Origin: Schaalia sp. HMT-172
GTDB taxonomy: Bacteria; Actinomycetota; Actinomycetes; Actinomycetales; Actinomycetaceae
Assembly (NCBI RefSeq): GCF_030644365.1
Contig: NZ_CP130058.1
Location: 1,364,001-1,428,000 of the forward strand
DNA length: 64,000 nucleotides
Reading direction: 5' to 3'
Below, piece after piece: positions 1-9,091 of the stretch (its first letter is position 1; each line of letters starts with the position of its first letter). The notes under the pieces were generated by a model that was not told the origin of the DNA, ran no database searches, and saw only the letters and a list, made by a program, of their open reading frames with translations. The position numbers and the translations under genes were made by a program.

Positions 1-1806
1 GATGCGGCGCTTGCCCGACAGGTACTGTCCGGTCAGCGACTTGCGGTTCTCAAGCAGCTCGGCCAGCGGACCCGAGTGGACGACCCACCCGCCGGTTTCG
101 CCAGCACCGGGGCCGATATCGACGATCCAGTCGGCCTCTTCCATCGTCTCCTCGTCGTGCTCGACGACGATGAGCGTGTTGCCCAGATCCCGCAGGCGCT
201 CCAGGGTCGCGATGAGCTTGCGGTTGTCGCGCTGGTGCAGGCCGATCGAGGGTTCGTCGAGGACGTACAGGACGCCGACGAGGCCGGAGCCGATCTGTGT
301 GGCCAGCCGGATACGCTGTGCCTCGCCGCCCGACAGCGTTCCAGCGCCGCGCGAGAGCGTCAGGTAGGTGAGCCCGACGTCCACGAGGAAGGCCAGGCGG
401 GCCTCGATCTCGGTGAGGATCGGCTCGGCGATCGAACGTGCGCGCTGCTCGAGCTCCACTGTCGCGAGGAATTCGCGCGCCTCCGAGATCGACATGTTGG
501 AAAGCTCGGCGATCGACTTGTCCCCGATGTGCACGGCGAGAACCTCAGGCTTGAGGCGCGCACCGTGGCACGTCGGGCACGGAATCTCGCGCATGTAGGA
601 GTCGAGCTTCTCGGACACGGCGGCCGACTCGGTCTCCTCACGCTTGCGCTCGATGTAGTTGACCGCACCCTCAAATCCCGTCGTGTAGGAGCGCTCGCGC
701 CCCCAGCGGTTGCGGAACTTGACGGTGACCTCGTAATCCTTGCCGTACAGGACGGCGTCCTTGACCTTCTTCGGCAGGTTCTTCCACGGCGTGCCCATCG
801 CGAAGCCCAGCTCCTTGGACAGGGATTCGAGGAGCTTCTTGTGGTACTTGAAGTTCGAGTTCCAGGGGATCACCGCTCCGTCGGCGAGGGAGAGTTCCTC
901 GTCGGGGACGACCAGCTCGGGATCGACCTCGAGGCGGAAGCCCAGGCCCGAGCAGTCCGGACAGGCACCGTAGGGGGCGTTGAAGGAGAAAGTGCGCGGC
1001 TCGATCTCGTCGAGCAGCAGCGGGTGATCGTTGGGGCATGCGCGCTTCTCGGAGAAGCGGCGGCGGCGCTCAGGATCGTCCTCGTCCAGATCCACGCAGT
1101 CGATGACGACCAGGCCGTCGGAGAGACGCAGCGCGGTCTCGACGGAGTCGGTCAGGCGCTGGCGCATCCCGTCGCGCACGACGAGGCGGTCGACAACGAC
1201 CTCGATGGTGTGCTTGAGCTTTTTCTCCAGCTTGGGGGCATTTTCAAGGCGCACCATCTCACCGTCGATGATCGCGCGGGTGTAGCCCTCCGAACGAAGC
1301 TCGTCGATGAGGTCCTGGTACTCGCCCTTGCGTCCGCGCACGACCGGGGAGAGGACCTGGAAGCGCGTGCCCTCGTCCATCGTGCGCACGCGATCGACGA
1401 TCTGCTGGGGCGTCTGCGCCTGGATGCGGGCCCCGCACTCGGGGCAGTGCGCGACGCCGGCGCGGGCGTAGAGCAGACGCAGGTAGTCGTGGATCTCCGT
1501 GATCGTGCCGACGGTCGAGCGCGGGTTGCGCGAGGTGGACTTCTGGTCGATGGAAACAGCGGGTGACAGGCCTTCGATAAAGTCCACGTCGGGCTTGTCC
1601 ATCTGGCCGAGGAACTGGCGCGCGTAGGAGGAGAGCGATTCCACGTAACGGCGCTGTCCCTCGGCGAAAATCGTGTCGAAAGCGAGGGATGATTTACCGG
1701 ATCCGGACAGGCCGGTGAAGACGATCATGGAGTCGCGGGGCAGCTCGAGGTTCACGTCCTTAAGGTTGTGTTCGCGGGCGCCCTGGATGATTAGCTTGTC
1801 ATGCAC
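1..1806 (-). CDS. uvrA: UvrABC excinuclease subunit A (partial, 3' end outside window)
   Basis: This is the DNA-damage recognition ATPase of nucleotide excision repair, which loads UvrB onto lesions. The minus-strand translation opens with an ABC Walker A ([17 protein letters not shown], near residue 30) and continues with [19 protein letters not shown] and a zinc-binding CPEC module. A second CPDC cluster and the first ABC signature [19 protein letters not shown] with the [13 protein letters not shown] Walker B follow, all typical of UvrA. About 602 of the roughly 950 residues are present, and the second ATPase half lies beyond base 1. The start is GTG at 1806, because an in-frame TAG lies four codons upstream and no other start intervenes. 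There is no useful Shine-Dalgarno, but a TAGGAT element sits 6 nt upstream, so the mRNA is probably leaderless. It is divergent from the YciI-like gene. uvrB is 5 kb away and not linked. Confidence 0.96.
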   Translation of the reverse strand, partial: MHDKLIIQGAREHNLKDVNLELPRDSMIVFTGLSGSGKSSLAFDTIFAEGQRRYVESLSSYARQFLGQMDKPDVDFIEGLSPAVSIDQKSTSRNPRSTVGTITEIHDYLRLLYARAGVAHCPECGARIQAQTPQQIVDRVRTMDEGTRFQVLSPVVRGRKGEYQDLIDELRSEGYTRAIIDGEMVRLENAPKLEKKLKHTIEVVVDRLVVRDGMRQRLTDSVETALRLSDGLVVIDCVDLDEDDPERRRRFSEKRACPNDHPLLLDEIEPRTFSFNAPYGACPDCSGLGFRLEVDPELVVPDEELSLADGAVIPWNSNFKYHKKLLESLSKELGFAMGTPWKNLPKKVKDAVLYGKDYEVTVKFRNRWGRERSYTTGFEGAVNYIERKREETESAAVSEKLDSYMREIPCPTCHGARLKPEVLAVHIGDKSIAELSNMSISEAREFLATVELEQRARSIAEPILTEIEARLAFLVDVGLTYLTLSRGAGTLSGGEAQRIRLATQIGSGLVGVLYVLDEPSIGLHQRDNRKLIATLERLRDLGNTLIVVEHDEETMEEADWIVDIGPGAGETGGWVVHSGPLAELLENRKSLTGQYLSGKRRI

Positions 1807-1812
1807 CCTTCG

Positions 1813-1818
1813 ATCCTA
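1813..1818 (-). promoter_or_regulatory. -10 element of uvrA (leaderless start)
   Basis: On the minus strand TAGGAT is followed by 6 nt and then the GTG of uvrA. That spacing puts the transcription start on the start codon. No good -35 is visible. Confidence 0.5.
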
Positions 1819-1850
1819 TCCGCCCCCTAGGCAAAAGCGCGGATCAGGGC

Positions 1851-1856
1851 TAGTGT
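1851..1856 (+). promoter_or_regulatory. -10 element of the YciI-like gene (leaderless start)
   Basis: TAGTGT lies 7 nt before the ATG at 1864, and TAGGCA (1828-1833, four of six matches to TTGACA) lies 17 nt further upstream. This supports transcription starting at the second in-frame ATG rather than at 1858. Confidence 0.5.
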
Positions 1857-1863
1857 TATGCGT

Positions 1864-2145
1864 ATGGCTTACTATGCAGTTGAATACGTGTACAACCCCT
1901 CGATGACGCAGACCATGGACGAGGTTCGCCCGACGCACCGCGCGTTCCTGTCCGGCCTGCTCGAGCAGGGAATCAACATTGCGTCCGGGCCACTCGTTGG
2001 CGAGATCCCCGGCGCTCTCATCCTCATCAACGCCGAAACCCAGGCTGACGTCGAGCGCATCCTCAACGAGGATCCTTTCTACGTCGCCGAGGTTATCCAG
2101 GCGCGCCTCATCCGCGAGTGGAACCCCGTCATTCGGGCGTTCTGA
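1864..2145 (+). CDS. YciI-like domain protein
   Basis: This is a small protein of 93 residues of the YCII/dimeric alpha-beta-barrel family, which is related to muconolactone isomerase. The N-terminal strand YYAVEYVYNPS is followed by RPTHRAFLSGLLEQG and a conserved SGPLVGEIPGALILI segment. It ends with the typical NEDPFYVAEVIQARLIREWNP, in which the DPF motif of the family is present. Members are single-domain cytoplasmic proteins, some are linked to dehalogenation or peroxide chemistry, and most have no assigned substrate. I cannot say more about the reaction here. An ATG at 1858 is also possible, but the -10 element 7 nt before 1864 favours the later start. It is transcribed away from uvrA and converges with the P-type ATPase gene. 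Confidence 0.85.
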   Translation: MAYYAVEYVYNPSMTQTMDEVRPTHRAFLSGLLEQGINIASGPLVGEIPGALILINAETQADVERILNEDPFYVAEVIQARLIREWNPVIRAF

Positions 2146-2159
2146 TCGCACGTCGCGAA

Positions 2160-2197
2160 CGAGGCCGGGGCCGGGTTGATACCCGACACTGGCCTCG
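2160..2197. terminator. Hairpin between convergent genes
   Basis: CGAGGCC (2160-2166) pairs with GGCCTCG (2191-2197), and an inner stem CGGGT/ACCCG lies at 172-176/181-185 of the same block. It lies between the ends of the YciI-like gene and the P-type ATPase gene. It has no T-run on either strand, so its terminator role is inferred from position. Confidence 0.4.
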
Positions 2198-2213
2198 CCT
2201 CGTATCCGCCCCC

Positions 2214-4604
2214 CTACTCCTGGATCGAGCGGGCGAATTGGCGCGCGTAGAAGATGCGCTGAGCGATCTCGATGAGGGCGGCGGCGCACGCGCCGACACA
2301 CGCGATCACGAGCCACTCGTATCCGGTGGGCGCGACCATCGAGAAGAAACCGCGCACCGGCGGCAACAGAACGCCGCCGACCGTCGCGGAGATAACGCTC
2401 ACCAGTAGGACCCACTTCCACAGCGACAGGGGTCGCGAGGTGATCACGAGCAGCCAGATGGCGCCCAGCATGAGGGACAGGATCGCGGCGGTGGACTCGC
2501 GCGCGATCGGTGGGCCATCGACGATGCCGAACGCGGTCAGCGCAGCCGCCGCCAGGATGAAGCCCGTGGGCATCGCGAGCGACAGGGTACGCCTCAGGAA
2601 TCCGGGCACGTAGCGGCGCGGGTTGGGCCACAGCGCCAGGAAAAACGCGGGGATACCGATCGTCAGCGAGTCGATGTAGCTGAACTGGCGCGGCAGGAAC
2701 GGATAGCGCCAACCGACCAGGGCGGTGACGATCACCAGCACCGCCGCGTAGGTGGTCTTCGCGAGGAACAGCGAAGACACGCGCTCCATGTTCGCGATGA
2801 TGCGTCGCCCCTCCGACAAGACCCCGGGCAGGACAGAAAACTTCGAGTCAACGAGCACGATCTGCGCGACCGCCTTCGTGGCCTGCGTACCGTTGCCCAT
2901 CGCGATACCGAGGTCGGCGTCCTTGAGCGCCAGGGCGTCGTTCACGCCGTCGCCCGTCATGGCCACGCAGTGATCGCGCGCCTGCAGGGCACCCACCATG
3001 GCCCGCTTCTGTTCGGGCGTCACGCGCCCGAACACGTCGTGACTCTCGATCGCGTTGTTGAACGCCTCCGAGGTCAGGTCCTCGGGAAGGTCGCGCGCGT
3101 CCATGAGGCGAGCGGGCGAACCGTCGGGCGCCGTCAAGCCCGCCTGGGCTGCCAGCGCGCCGACCGTCGTCGGGTTGTCGCCCGAAATGACGCGCACGTG
3201 CACGCCCTGCGAGCGGAAGTAGTCAAGAGTCTCGGCCGCGTCCTCGCGCAGGTCCTCCTCCAACGTCACGAGGGCGGCCACCGTCCGACGCGCGGGCAGC
3301 TCGTCGTCGATCACGGCCTCGTCCGCACGAACCAGCGCCACGACGCGGGACCCCTGAGTGGCAATGGCGCGCACCCGCTCCAGGAGAACCGCGTTCGTCG
3401 CCACGGCCTCGTCGATAACGAACTCGGGCGCACCCAGGATCCAAGACTCGCGTCCGGTCCCCCACGCGCTCCACTTGCGGGCCGAGGAGAAGGGAACGGA
3501 CCACTCGATACGCTCGACAGCCCCGGCCTGCTCGGCTCCATCCAGGTGCTGCCAGATCGCCTCGGCAGTGGCATTGGTACGGTCGCACGAGGCGCTCGCG
3601 AGGGCACGCATCACCTCCTCCGCGTCCCCCGAAACCACGTCGACCTCGCGCACCCGGATGCCACCCGTCGTCAGCGTGCCCGTCTTATCCAAGCACAGGC
3701 AATCGACGCGGGCCAGCACCTCGACGGCCGGAAGCTCCTGAACGAGGACGCCCCGGCGTGCCAGCGTCGCCGATCCGATCGCGAAATTCATCGACGTGAG
3801 CAACACCAGGCCCTGGGGGATCATGCCGATGACGGAGGCGACCGACAAGACGAGAGCCTCGCGCCAATCCCCGCCCGAGCCGCCGGCGATACGGTTCTGC
3901 GAGTAAAAGGTCAGCGCAACGACCGGGAGCAGCATGACGGAGACGACCTGCAGCACGCGGTTGATCGACACCTGAATCTCGGACACGGTACGGGTGAAGG
4001 CGCGCGCCTGCTCAGACAGGCCTTGCGCGTACACGCGCTCACCGACCGCCGTCGCCACCATGCGCCCCGAGCCGGCCACGACGCTCGTGCCCGCAAGCAG
4101 CTGATCGCCCTCTTTCTTCTTGACGGGACGCGATTCGCCGGTGAGCAGCGACTCGTCGATCTCGAGGCCCGCGGAGGCCAGGACCGTCCCGTCCACGCTC
4201 ACCTGATCGCCGAGCGTCAGCTCGATAACGTCGTCGAGCACGACGTCGCGAGCCGGAATGACCGACAGGGTCCCATCGCGCAGGACACTCGCCTGCGGGG
4301 CATCCACGATCGCCAGCGAATCCAAGGTGCGCTTTGCGCGCAGCTCGGAGACGATACCAATCACGGCATTGATAATCATCACGCCGCCGAAGATGCCATC
4401 GCGCAGGTCACCGAACAGCAGCACGATGATCGACGCGCCCACGATGATCGCGTTAAAGAGCGTCAGCACGTTCTCTCGAACGATCGATGCCACGGAACGC
4501 GACGTGCGGTCCTTCACGCGGTTAACCGCGCCGCGGGCGACGCGCTCCGCGACCTCTGCCGCACTCAGGCCGCGCTCGCCGAGGCTCGTCACGTCAGCGC
4601 TCAC
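2214..4604 (-). CDS. P-type (HAD-IC) cation-transporting ATPase, CtpE-like
   Basis: This integral membrane ATPase pumps cations and resembles mycobacterial CtpE, which is linked to calcium. An actuator domain with ESLLTGESRP leads to a TM4 motif IPQGLVLLTS, then the phosphorylation site LDKTGTLTTG. The ATP-binding loop carries VISGDNPTTVGALA and the hinge motif MTGDGVNDALALKDAD, and four or more C-terminal membrane helices follow. The length (about 796 aa) fits the family. The TM4 ion-site motif is PQGL where CtpE has PEGL, so a carboxylate ligand is replaced by glutamine. The chosen start is GTG 4604, which has AGGGGG a few bases upstream; ATG at 4610 or 4619 is possible. All of these overlap the end of the TerC gene, so the two are translationally coupled. 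Because the operon begins with a manganese riboswitch, Mn2+ (perhaps with Ca2+) export is the best guess for its substrate. Confidence 0.9.
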   Translation of the reverse strand: MSADVTSLGERGLSAAEVAERVARGAVNRVKDRTSRSVASIVRENVLTLFNAIIVGASIIVLLFGDLRDGIFGGVMIINAVIGIVSELRAKRTLDSLAIVDAPQASVLRDGTLSVIPARDVVLDDVIELTLGDQVSVDGTVLASAGLEIDESLLTGESRPVKKKEGDQLLAGTSVVAGSGRMVATAVGERVYAQGLSEQARAFTRTVSEIQVSINRVLQVVSVMLLPVVALTFYSQNRIAGGSGGDWREALVLSVASVIGMIPQGLVLLTSMNFAIGSATLARRGVLVQELPAVEVLARVDCLCLDKTGTLTTGGIRVREVDVVSGDAEEVMRALASASCDRTNATAEAIWQHLDGAEQAGAVERIEWSVPFSSARKWSAWGTGRESWILGAPEFVIDEAVATNAVLLERVRAIATQGSRVVALVRADEAVIDDELPARRTVAALVTLEEDLREDAAETLDYFRSQGVHVRVISGDNPTTVGALAAQAGLTAPDGSPARLMDARDLPEDLTSEAFNNAIESHDVFGRVTPEQKRAMVGALQARDHCVAMTGDGVNDALALKDADLGIAMGNGTQATKAVAQIVLVDSKFSVLPGVLSEGRRIIANMERVSSLFLAKTTYAAVLVIVTALVGWRYPFLPRQFSYIDSLTIGIPAFFLALWPNPRRYVPGFLRRTLSLAMPTGFILAAAALTAFGIVDGPPIARESTAAILSLMLGAIWLLVITSRPLSLWKWVLLVSVISATVGGVLLPPVRGFFSMVAPTGYEWLVIACVGACAAALIEIAQRIFYARQFARSIQE

Positions 4605-5592
4605 GGGCATCCCCCTCATCCATCGCGGTACGTATCAACGACGCGACAACAGTTACCGCCAGCGTCACGACGATGACGCCCAGCGATACCGACACGGAAA
4701 TGTTGGGCGCCCACTCCACACCCCGACCGCCATTGATAAACGGGAGGGTGTTGGCGTGCAGCGCCTCAAGAATCAGCTTAATACCGATAAAGCTCAGGAT
4801 GACGCCGAGGCCGTAGCCCAGGTAGACGAGCTTGCCCAGCAGCGCGTCCACGAGGAAAAACAGCTGGCGCAGACCCATCAGGGCAAACACGTTGCAGGCG
4901 AAGACCAGGAACGCCTGCTGGGTCACGCCGAAAATCGCAGGAATCGAATCAAACGCAAACATCAGGTCCGCGGAGCCCAGGGCCAGCACGACGACAAACA
5001 GGGGCGTCAGGTAGGTGTGCCCGCCGTGACGGTAGAGCATCCGGTTGCCGATGAAACCGTCGGTGATCGGCAGGACGCGCCGCACGAGGCGAATGAAGCC
5101 ATTCTCGTGGTACTCGTCGTCCGCCTCTTCGCCCCTGGCAGTCTCCCGAACTTGAGACACGGCGGTCCACAGCAGCCACGCGCCAAAAATGAAGAACACC
5201 CACGAGAATCGAGAGACCAGCGCGGCGCCGAGCAGGATGAAGACGAGGCGCAGCACCAGCGCGATGACGATGCCGAAGAGCAGCGCCTTCTGCTGGTTCT
5301 CTCGGGGCACCCGGAACGCTTTGAGGATGAGAATGAAGACGAAGAGGTTGTCGACCGACAGCGACCACTCCATCGCCCAGCCGGCGTAGAACTCCTGGGC
5401 GTACAGCCATCCGTTCGTCAGCCAGATGCCGACGCCGAAGAGGGCGGCGAGCCCCACGTAAAAGAGAGTCCATCGGGCCGCCTCAGCGGCCGTGGGTGGA
5501 TGCGGGTTGCGTGCGTGCCCGAGGAAGTCGATCACAACGAGTCCGACGGCGACGAGCGCCAGGATCCCCCACGCCCACGGGTGAATAACCAT
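4594..5592 (-). CDS. TerC family integral membrane protein (copy 2 of operon)
   Basis: This polytopic membrane protein has 332 residues and belongs to the TerC/Alx family. Members either export Mn2+ or hand metal to secreted enzymes at the membrane. The family signatures are all visible: AMEWSLSVDNLFVF, then the loop DGFIGNRMLYRHGGHTYLTP, then SADLMFAFDSIPAIFGVTQQ with the acidic membrane residues, and the C-terminal FIGIKLILEALHANTLPFI. It lies 40 nt downstream of a closely related TerC gene and is clearly a paralogue. Its ATG has GAGG 5 nt upstream. The ATPase gene begins inside its last codons. The short gap to the upstream copy and the absence of a terminator place all three genes in one transcript under the riboswitch. 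Confidence 0.93.
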   Translation of the reverse strand: MVIHPWAWGILALVAVGLVVIDFLGHARNPHPPTAAEAARWTLFYVGLAALFGVGIWLTNGWLYAQEFYAGWAMEWSLSVDNLFVFILILKAFRVPRENQQKALLFGIVIALVLRLVFILLGAALVSRFSWVFFIFGAWLLWTAVSQVRETARGEEADDEYHENGFIRLVRRVLPITDGFIGNRMLYRHGGHTYLTPLFVVVLALGSADLMFAFDSIPAIFGVTQQAFLVFACNVFALMGLRQLFFLVDALLGKLVYLGYGLGVILSFIGIKLILEALHANTLPFINGGRGVEWAPNISVSVSLGVIVVTLAVTVVASLIRTAMDEGDARER

Positions 5593-5632
5593 GAATACCT
5601 CTTAACTATTCGACCGGCGAATTTTACCGCTC

Positions 5633-6634
5633 TCAGGCGGCACTGTCGTCGCTTCCGCGCCGAACGCGAGATGCCACGAGCGAAGCTGCGACCGTGATCA
5701 CGATCGTGACCACGATGAATCCGAGCGAGAAAGCGATGGACGGCTCGGGGACCGTCGCGACCTCGTGGCCGCCGTTGATGAAGGGCAGCTCGTTGGTGTG
5801 CAACGCGTGGTTGATGAGCTTGAAGCCAATGAACCCGAGGATCGCGGCGAGGCCATAGTGCAGGAACACGATGCGGTCGAGCAGGCCGTCGATGAGGAAG
5901 TAGAGCTGGCGCAGCCCCAGCAGCGAGAACGCGTTGGCGGCGAACACGAGGTAGGCCTCGGAGGTCAGCGAGTAGATCGCGGGGATCGAATCGACGGCAA
6001 ACATGACGTCGGCCGTACCGATCGCGATGACGCACAGCAGCATCGGCGTAATGTAGGTGCGTCCGCCGTGGCGGTACAGCATGCGCGAGCCGATGAAACC
6101 ATCGGTGACGGGCACGACCTTCGACACCCAACGCACGAGCGACGGCGGGCGGTAGTCCTCGTCCTCCTCGTCGCCACCGATGCCCTCACGAACCTGACTG
6201 ATCGCGGTCCACATGAGCCACGCGCCAAAGAGGTAGAACACCCACGAGAAGTTCTCGATGAGCGCGGCGCCCGCGAGAATGAAGATAAGGCGCAGCACCA
6301 GCGCGATGACGATACCCGCTAGCAGGACCTCCTGCTGGTTCTTGCGGGGCACGCGGAAGGCCGACAGGATGATGACAAAGACGAAGAGATTGTCGATGCT
6401 GAGGGCTTTTTCGGTGATGTAGCCGCCCAGGTATTCCTGTCCGTATTGTGGCCCCCAGACTGCCCAGACGATGGCGCCGAAAATGAGGGCGATCGCAATG
6501 TAGGCGATGGACCACCAGGTCGCTTCCTTAAGCGTGGGTTCGTGGGGTGTGCGGACGTGGCCGACGATGTCGACGACGATCATGGTCAGAATAATGCCAG
6601 CCAGGATGATCCAGGCAAGGGCGTGCACGTGCAT
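5633..6634 (-). CDS. TerC family integral membrane protein (riboswitch-proximal copy)
   Basis: This is the first gene of the Mn-riboswitch operon and encodes 333 residues. It has the same layout as its downstream paralogue, with ALSIDNLFVFVIILSAFRVPR, then DGFIGSRMLYRHGGRTYITP, then TADVMFAVDSIPAIYSLTSE and FIGFKLINHALHTNELPFI. The conserved membrane aspartates of TerC metal transporters are retained. Established roles of the family are Mn2+ efflux (Alx/MntP-like physiology) or metallation of exoenzymes in Bacillus. The start is ATG 6634 with a strong GGAGG (bases 6643-6647) 8 nt upstream. That GGAGG is also one arm of a 10-bp hairpin with the 3' strand of riboswitch P1. This is direct sequence support for translational control by metal. 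Confidence 0.94.
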   Translation of the reverse strand: MHVHALAWIILAGIILTMIVVDIVGHVRTPHEPTLKEATWWSIAYIAIALIFGAIVWAVWGPQYGQEYLGGYITEKALSIDNLFVFVIILSAFRVPRKNQQEVLLAGIVIALVLRLIFILAGAALIENFSWVFYLFGAWLMWTAISQVREGIGGDEEDEDYRPPSLVRWVSKVVPVTDGFIGSRMLYRHGGRTYITPMLLCVIAIGTADVMFAVDSIPAIYSLTSEAYLVFAANAFSLLGLRQLYFLIDGLLDRIVFLHYGLAAILGFIGFKLINHALHTNELPFINGGHEVATVPEPSIAFSLGFIVVTIVITVAASLVASRVRRGSDDSAA

Positions 6635-6642
6635 ACGTGGGG

Positions 6643-6669
6643 CCTCCGGTACGAGTCGGGTACCGGAGG
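6643..6669 (-). promoter_or_regulatory. Shine-Dalgarno-sequestering hairpin (riboswitch expression platform)
   Basis: CCTCCGGTAC (6643-6652) and GTACCGGAGG (6660-6669) form a perfect 10-bp inverted repeat with a 7-nt loop. Read on the minus strand, one arm holds the GGAGG ribosome-binding site of the first TerC gene. The other arm is the 3' strand of aptamer helix P1. The two pairings exclude each other, which predicts that metal binding frees the ribosome site. Confidence 0.75.
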
Positions 6670-6773
6670 TCTCCTCCCGCCAGGAATCCTGGCCGGTGAC
6701 GCCGGAGGCCGCGCCGCGTTGGCGGGCCGTCGTGATGACGACGCCACTGTTGGTGGGAGTACTCCCCTCCGCT
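6663..6773 (-). ncRNA. yybP-ykoY manganese riboswitch aptamer
   Basis: The minus-strand leader holds the hallmarks of the yybP-ykoY Mn2+ aptamer. The 5' side is GGAGGGGAGTA (the L1 consensus), then GTCGTCA, then a CCGGCG helix region, and the L3-side GGAGACCTCCGG closes helix P1 (CGGAGG with CCTCCG). It sits directly upstream of a TerC gene, the class most often controlled by this riboswitch. The aptamer ends about 30 nt before the start codon, and its last strand can instead pair with the ribosome-binding site. A TAGGAT -10-like sequence at 6783-6788 on the minus strand is a possible promoter. Identification rests on the two conserved loops and context; a covariance-model score was not available. 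Confidence 0.85.
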
Positions 6774-6915
6774 TACACCTCTATCCTAGTCGGAAGTAGC
6801 CGATCCCAGGCGATTCATAACAAGTGGCGTCTGTCGCCTTCACGGTGTCGACCGCTCCCGATGGACGAGGCCGCAGCCGCATCCGGCGTCCGGCCGCCCC
6901 GGGCAACATGCACGA

Positions 6916-8997
6916 TCAATGGGCGCGCTTCATGGCGCGCAGTTCCTTCTTGAGATCCTCGATTTCGTCGCGTAGGCGCGCCGCGACCTCGAACTGGAGG
7001 TGCTGGGCGGCGGTCATCATCTGGGCAGACAGCTCCTCGATGAGTTCGGCGAGCTCGGCCTCCGCGCGCTGACCAGGATTCGAGACGGCAGGCGTCGCGG
7101 CCGCACCTCGGTCGCGTGCGCTCTTCTCCTTGCGATACCCGCCCTCGAGGAGGGTCTGCGTGTCGACCTGCTCGCGGGCGAGCATGTCGGTCACGTCGGA
7201 GATCTTCTTGCGCAGGGGCTGCGGGTCGATGCCGTGTTCCTTGTTGTAGGCGATCTGAATCTCGCGACGGCGCATCGTCTCGGAGATGGCCTCGTTCATC
7301 GAATCGGTCATGTTGTCCGCGTACATGTGGACCTCGCCGGACACGTTTCGTGCGGCGCGACCGATCGTCTGGATGAGCGAGCGGGTCGAGCGCAGGAAGC
7401 CTTCCTTGTCGGCGTCGAGGATGGACACGAGGGAGACCTCGGGCAGGTCCAGGCCCTCACGCAAGAGGTTGATGCCCACGAGCACGTCGAAGGTACCCAG
7501 GCGCAGTTCGCGCAGCAGCTCGACGCGGCGCAACGTGTCGACGTCGGAGTGCAGGTATTCGACCTTGACGCCGCGCTCGGCCAGGTAGGTGGTCAGTTCC
7601 TCGGCCATCTTCTTCGTGAGGGTGGTGACAAGGACGCGCTCGTCGCGTTCGACGCGCAGGCGTACCTGTTCGAGGAGGTCGTCGATCTGTCCCTCGGTGG
7701 GCTTGACGACGACGAGCGGATCGACCAGGCCCGTCGGGCGAATAATCTGCTCGACCACCCCGTCGGAGCGTTCGAGCTCGTAGGGGCCGGGCGTCGCGGA
7801 CAGGTAGACGGTTTGGCCGATGCGCGCCGTGAACTCATCCCATTTGAGCGGGCGGTTGTCCATCGCGGAGGGCAGGCGGAAGCCGTAGTCGACGAGGGTG
7901 CGCTTGCGCGACATGTCGCCCTCGAACATCGCGCCGATCTGGGGGACGGTCACGTGCGACTCGTCGATGATCAGCAGGAAGTCGTCCGGGAAGTAGTCCA
8001 GGAGGGTGTGCGGCGGCGTGCCGGGTCCGCGCCCATCGATGTGACGCGAGTAGTTTTCCACGCCCGAGCACGACCCGATTTCCTTGAGCATCTCCAGGTC
8101 GAAGGTGGTGCGCATGCGCAGGCGCTGCTCCTCGAGGAGCTTGTTCTGGCCGCGGAACCACGCGAGGCGATCGTCGAGCTCGTCCTCAATCGAAGCGATC
8201 GCCTTCTTCATGCGCTCCTCGCCGGCGACGTAGTGCGAGGCGGGGAACAGGTAGGTGTGGTCGACTTCGGAGATGACGTCGCCCGTGAGCGGGTGCAGAA
8301 CCGCGAGGGAATCAATCTCGTCGCCGAACATCTCGATGCGGATCGCGAGTTCCTCATACACGGGGATGATCTCGATCGTGTCACCGCGCACGCGGAAGGT
8401 ACCGCGCGTAAACGCCATGTCGTTGCGCACGTACTGCATGGCGACGAAGCGTCGCAGCAACGCATCGCGATCGATGATCATGCCGCGGCTCAGCTCGATC
8501 ATGCGCGCCACGTACTCCTCGGGGGTGCCGAGGCCGTAGATGCAGGACACCGAGGAGACGACGACCGTGTCACGGCGGGTGAGCAGGGAGTTCGTAGCGC
8601 TGTGACGCAGGCGCTCGACTTCGTCGTTGATCGAGGAATCCTTCTCGATGAACGTGTCCGTCTGAGGGACGTAGGCCTCGGGCTGGTAGTAGTCGTAGTA
8701 GGACACGAAGTACTCGACCGCGTTGCCCGGCAGGAGCTCGCGGAACTCGGCGGCGAGCTGCGCGGCGAGGGTCTTGTTCGGCTCGAGGACCAGCGCGGGT
8801 CGTTGCAGCTCCTCGATGAGCCAGGCGGTGGTCGCGCTCTTACCCGTACCCGTCGCACCCATGAGGACGACGTCCTGCTCGCCGTCGCGAATGCGCGCGG
8901 CCAGCTCTCGGATCGCCTTAGGCTGGTCGCCCGACGGCGTGTACGGGGAGATAACCTCGAAGGGCTTGTTCTGGCGGATGACGGGGGTTTCGCTCAC
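6916..8997 (-). CDS. uvrB: UvrABC excinuclease subunit B
   Basis: This is the helicase-fold core of nucleotide excision repair, which verifies damage and recruits UvrC. The 693-residue product starts with [17 protein letters not shown] and has Walker A ([13 protein letters not shown], about residue 45). The beta-hairpin region [20 protein letters not shown] follows. Helicase motifs include [24 protein letters not shown] and the late motifs [13 protein letters not shown] and [11 protein letters not shown]-terminal UVR coiled coil (residues about 650-690) binds UvrC. The length and domain order are normal. The start is GTG 8997, which has TAGCGT 6 nt upstream on the minus strand and no properly spaced Shine-Dalgarno, so a leaderless mRNA is likely. 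It is not linked to uvrA in this window. Confidence 0.97.
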   Translation of the reverse strand: MSETPVIRQNKPFEVISPYTPSGDQPKAIRELAARIRDGEQDVVLMGATGTGKSATTAWLIEELQRPALVLEPNKTLAAQLAAEFRELLPGNAVEYFVSYYDYYQPEAYVPQTDTFIEKDSSINDEVERLRHSATNSLLTRRDTVVVSSVSCIYGLGTPEEYVARMIELSRGMIIDRDALLRRFVAMQYVRNDMAFTRGTFRVRGDTIEIIPVYEELAIRIEMFGDEIDSLAVLHPLTGDVISEVDHTYLFPASHYVAGEERMKKAIASIEDELDDRLAWFRGQNKLLEEQRLRMRTTFDLEMLKEIGSCSGVENYSRHIDGRGPGTPPHTLLDYFPDDFLLIIDESHVTVPQIGAMFEGDMSRKRTLVDYGFRLPSAMDNRPLKWDEFTARIGQTVYLSATPGPYELERSDGVVEQIIRPTGLVDPLVVVKPTEGQIDDLLEQVRLRVERDERVLVTTLTKKMAEELTTYLAERGVKVEYLHSDVDTLRRVELLRELRLGTFDVLVGINLLREGLDLPEVSLVSILDADKEGFLRSTRSLIQTIGRAARNVSGEVHMYADNMTDSMNEAISETMRRREIQIAYNKEHGIDPQPLRKKISDVTDMLAREQVDTQTLLEGGYRKEKSARDRGAAATPAVSNPGQRAEAELAELIEELSAQMMTAAQHLQFEVAARLRDEIEDLKKELRAMKRAH

Positions 8998-9003
8998 TCC
9001 CCT

Positions 9004-9009
9004 ACGCTA
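9004..9009 (-). promoter_or_regulatory. -10 element of uvrB (leaderless start)
   Basis: TAGCGT on the minus strand stands 6 nt before the GTG start of uvrB. The intervening AGGGGA touches the start codon and is too close to serve as a Shine-Dalgarno. Confidence 0.45.
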
Positions 9010-9091
9010 CCGCCCACGCCCTGACATCGCGCGGAGGACCCGCCCGGGTGCGCGGCGAGCGACAGTGTGCCCCGGCCTCGTCGTTTGCCCC

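Noticed and set aside
5593-5632. A second riboswitch before the downstream TerC gene
   Set aside because: The gap is only 40 nt and holds no aptamer loops, just a ribosome site.
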